A stretch of 63,985 nucleotides of DNA, from positions 1 through 63,985 of the forward strand of contig UCKS01000021.1 of assembly GCA_900473045.1 (NCBI GenBank), in the 5' to 3' direction. A program made the position numbers and the translations under genes. This stretch comes from Hyphomicrobiales bacterium. Lineage in GTDB: Bacteria; Pseudomonadota; Alphaproteobacteria; Rhizobiales; Rhizobiaceae. Positions within the stretch are counted from its first letter, which is position 1. Every line of letters begins with the position of its first letter. Below are positions 63,533-63,985 of the stretch, piece by piece. The notes beneath the pieces are model-generated. The model had not been told where the DNA came from. It saw nothing but the letters and a program-made list of their open reading frames with translations, and did no database searches.

Positions 63533-63985
63533 CTACGCGACGGCCCTTGCCAGCGCGCAACGTGACCAGAGCTGATGCAGAGCACCGACCAGATGATCGA
63601 TATCGGCATCCGAATGCAGCGGCGTCGGGGTTATGCGCAGGCGCTCGGTCTTCTTCGGCACAGTCGGATAGTTGATCGGCTGAACGTAGACGCCGCAATT
63701 GTCGAGCAGCAGATCGGAGATCCACTTGCACTTGGAGGCATCGCCGACGATCACCGGTACGATATGGCTCTGATTGTCGAGATGCGGAATGCCGTTCTTG
63801 TCGAGCAGATTGCGCAGCCGACGAACGCGTTCCTGATGAGCGAAACGTTCGACCTGGCTTTCCTTCAAGTGACAGATCGAAGCAACCGCACCGGCGGCAA
63901 GTGCTGGCGGTAGAGCCGTCGTGAAGATGAAGCCGGAGGCGAACGAACGGATGAAATCGCATAGCGCCGTGGATGCAGCGATGTA
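63533..63985 (-). CDS. hemA: 5-aminolevulinate synthase HemA (C-terminal part; N-terminus beyond window)
   Basis: About 150 residues visible. YIAASTALCDFIRSFASGFIFTTALPPALAAGAVASICHLKESQ is the segment after the PLP lysine in alphaproteobacterial HemA, and SHIVPVIVGDASKCKWISDLLLDNCGVYVQPINYPTVPKKTERLRITPTPLHSDADIDHLVGALHQLW is its C-terminal domain. It condenses glycine and succinyl-CoA, the first step of heme synthesis. Promoter and start lie outside the window. With hemN it suggests extra heme supply for denitrification. It may be an additional copy. Confidence 0.95.
   Translation of the reverse strand, partial: YIAASTALCDFIRSFASGFIFTTALPPALAAGAVASICHLKESQVERFAHQERVRRLRNLLDKNGIPHLDNQSHIVPVIVGDASKCKWISDLLLDNCGVYVQPINYPTVPKKTERLRITPTPLHSDADIDHLVGALHQLWSRCALARAVA

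Noticed and set aside
1..63985. tRNA, rRNA, CRISPR array, replication origin, integrase or att sites
   Set aside because: I looked for cloverleaf ends, regular spaced repeats and RepABC or integrase motifs and saw none that I could support.

Overview
This window looks like an anaerobic-respiration island of a Rhizobiaceae-type alphaproteobacterium (Rhizobium/Sinorhizobium/Agrobacterium relatives), probably on a large plasmid. The reasons are the family-typical NnrR, NnrS and NnrU proteins, the FixLJ pair next to a pseudoazurin gene, the alphaproteobacterial 5-aminolevulinate synthase at the right edge, and scraps of insertion sequences at the left. The genus is inferred from protein resemblance only.

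Layout. 1-5 kb is accessory DNA: a cut-off alpha-oxoamine synthase divergent from a LuxR-type regulator, small unknown proteins, and fused remnants of two transposases. 5-10.2 kb holds a PAS-GGDEF-EAL protein, a DoxX-like membrane protein, nnrR and nirV. 10.6-16.2 kb holds three tightly overlapping small genes and an oxygen-independent ubiquinone set (ubiX-ubiD leftward, ubiT-ubiU-ubiV rightward). 16.5-24.2 kb holds nirK, nnrS, a CBS-BON protein, a four-gene DUF2249/membrane-protein/DUF59 operon and hemN. 24.4-30.1 kb is norEFCBQD (leftward). 30.9-35.5 kb is napEFDABC, with a one-base frameshift in napA. 35.7-42.1 kb holds an ABC exporter, a GNAT enzyme and ccmIEF without ccmH. 42.3-45.2 kb holds a YcnI-like protein, nnrU, a LysE-type exporter and a decayed second copy of the DUF2249/membrane operon. 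45.3-54.2 kb is nosRZDFYLX (leftward). 54.3-57.5 kb holds a ferritin-like protein, a CopC-CopD fusion and a second YcnI. 58.1-64 kb holds a frameshifted chemotaxis receptor, pseudoazurin, fixLJ and the C-terminal half of hemA.

How it works together. Nap (if functional), NirK, Nor and Nos give a full nitrate-to-N2 chain. Pseudoazurin and cytochromes c carry the electrons. Ccm proteins, HemN/HemA, CopCD/YcnI and NosDFYLX supply heme and copper. UbiTUV with UbiD/UbiX would keep ubiquinone synthesis running without oxygen.

Regulation. Reading the intergenic regions by eye, I found 13 matches to TTG-N8-CAA, the symmetric site of the FNR/FixK/NnrR family. They lie upstream of nnrR, nirV, ubiD/ubiT, nirK/nnrS, the CBS-BON gene, hemN, norC, the ABC exporter, ccmI, nosR/ferritin-like, ycnI-copCD, the chemotaxis receptor and pseudoazurin. 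Those with the FixK-like ATCAA arm and those without it suggest a FixLJ to FixK to NnrR cascade; fixK itself is not in the window. The most notable result is that the anaerobic ubiquinone genes and several uncharacterised genes appear wired into this denitrification regulon.
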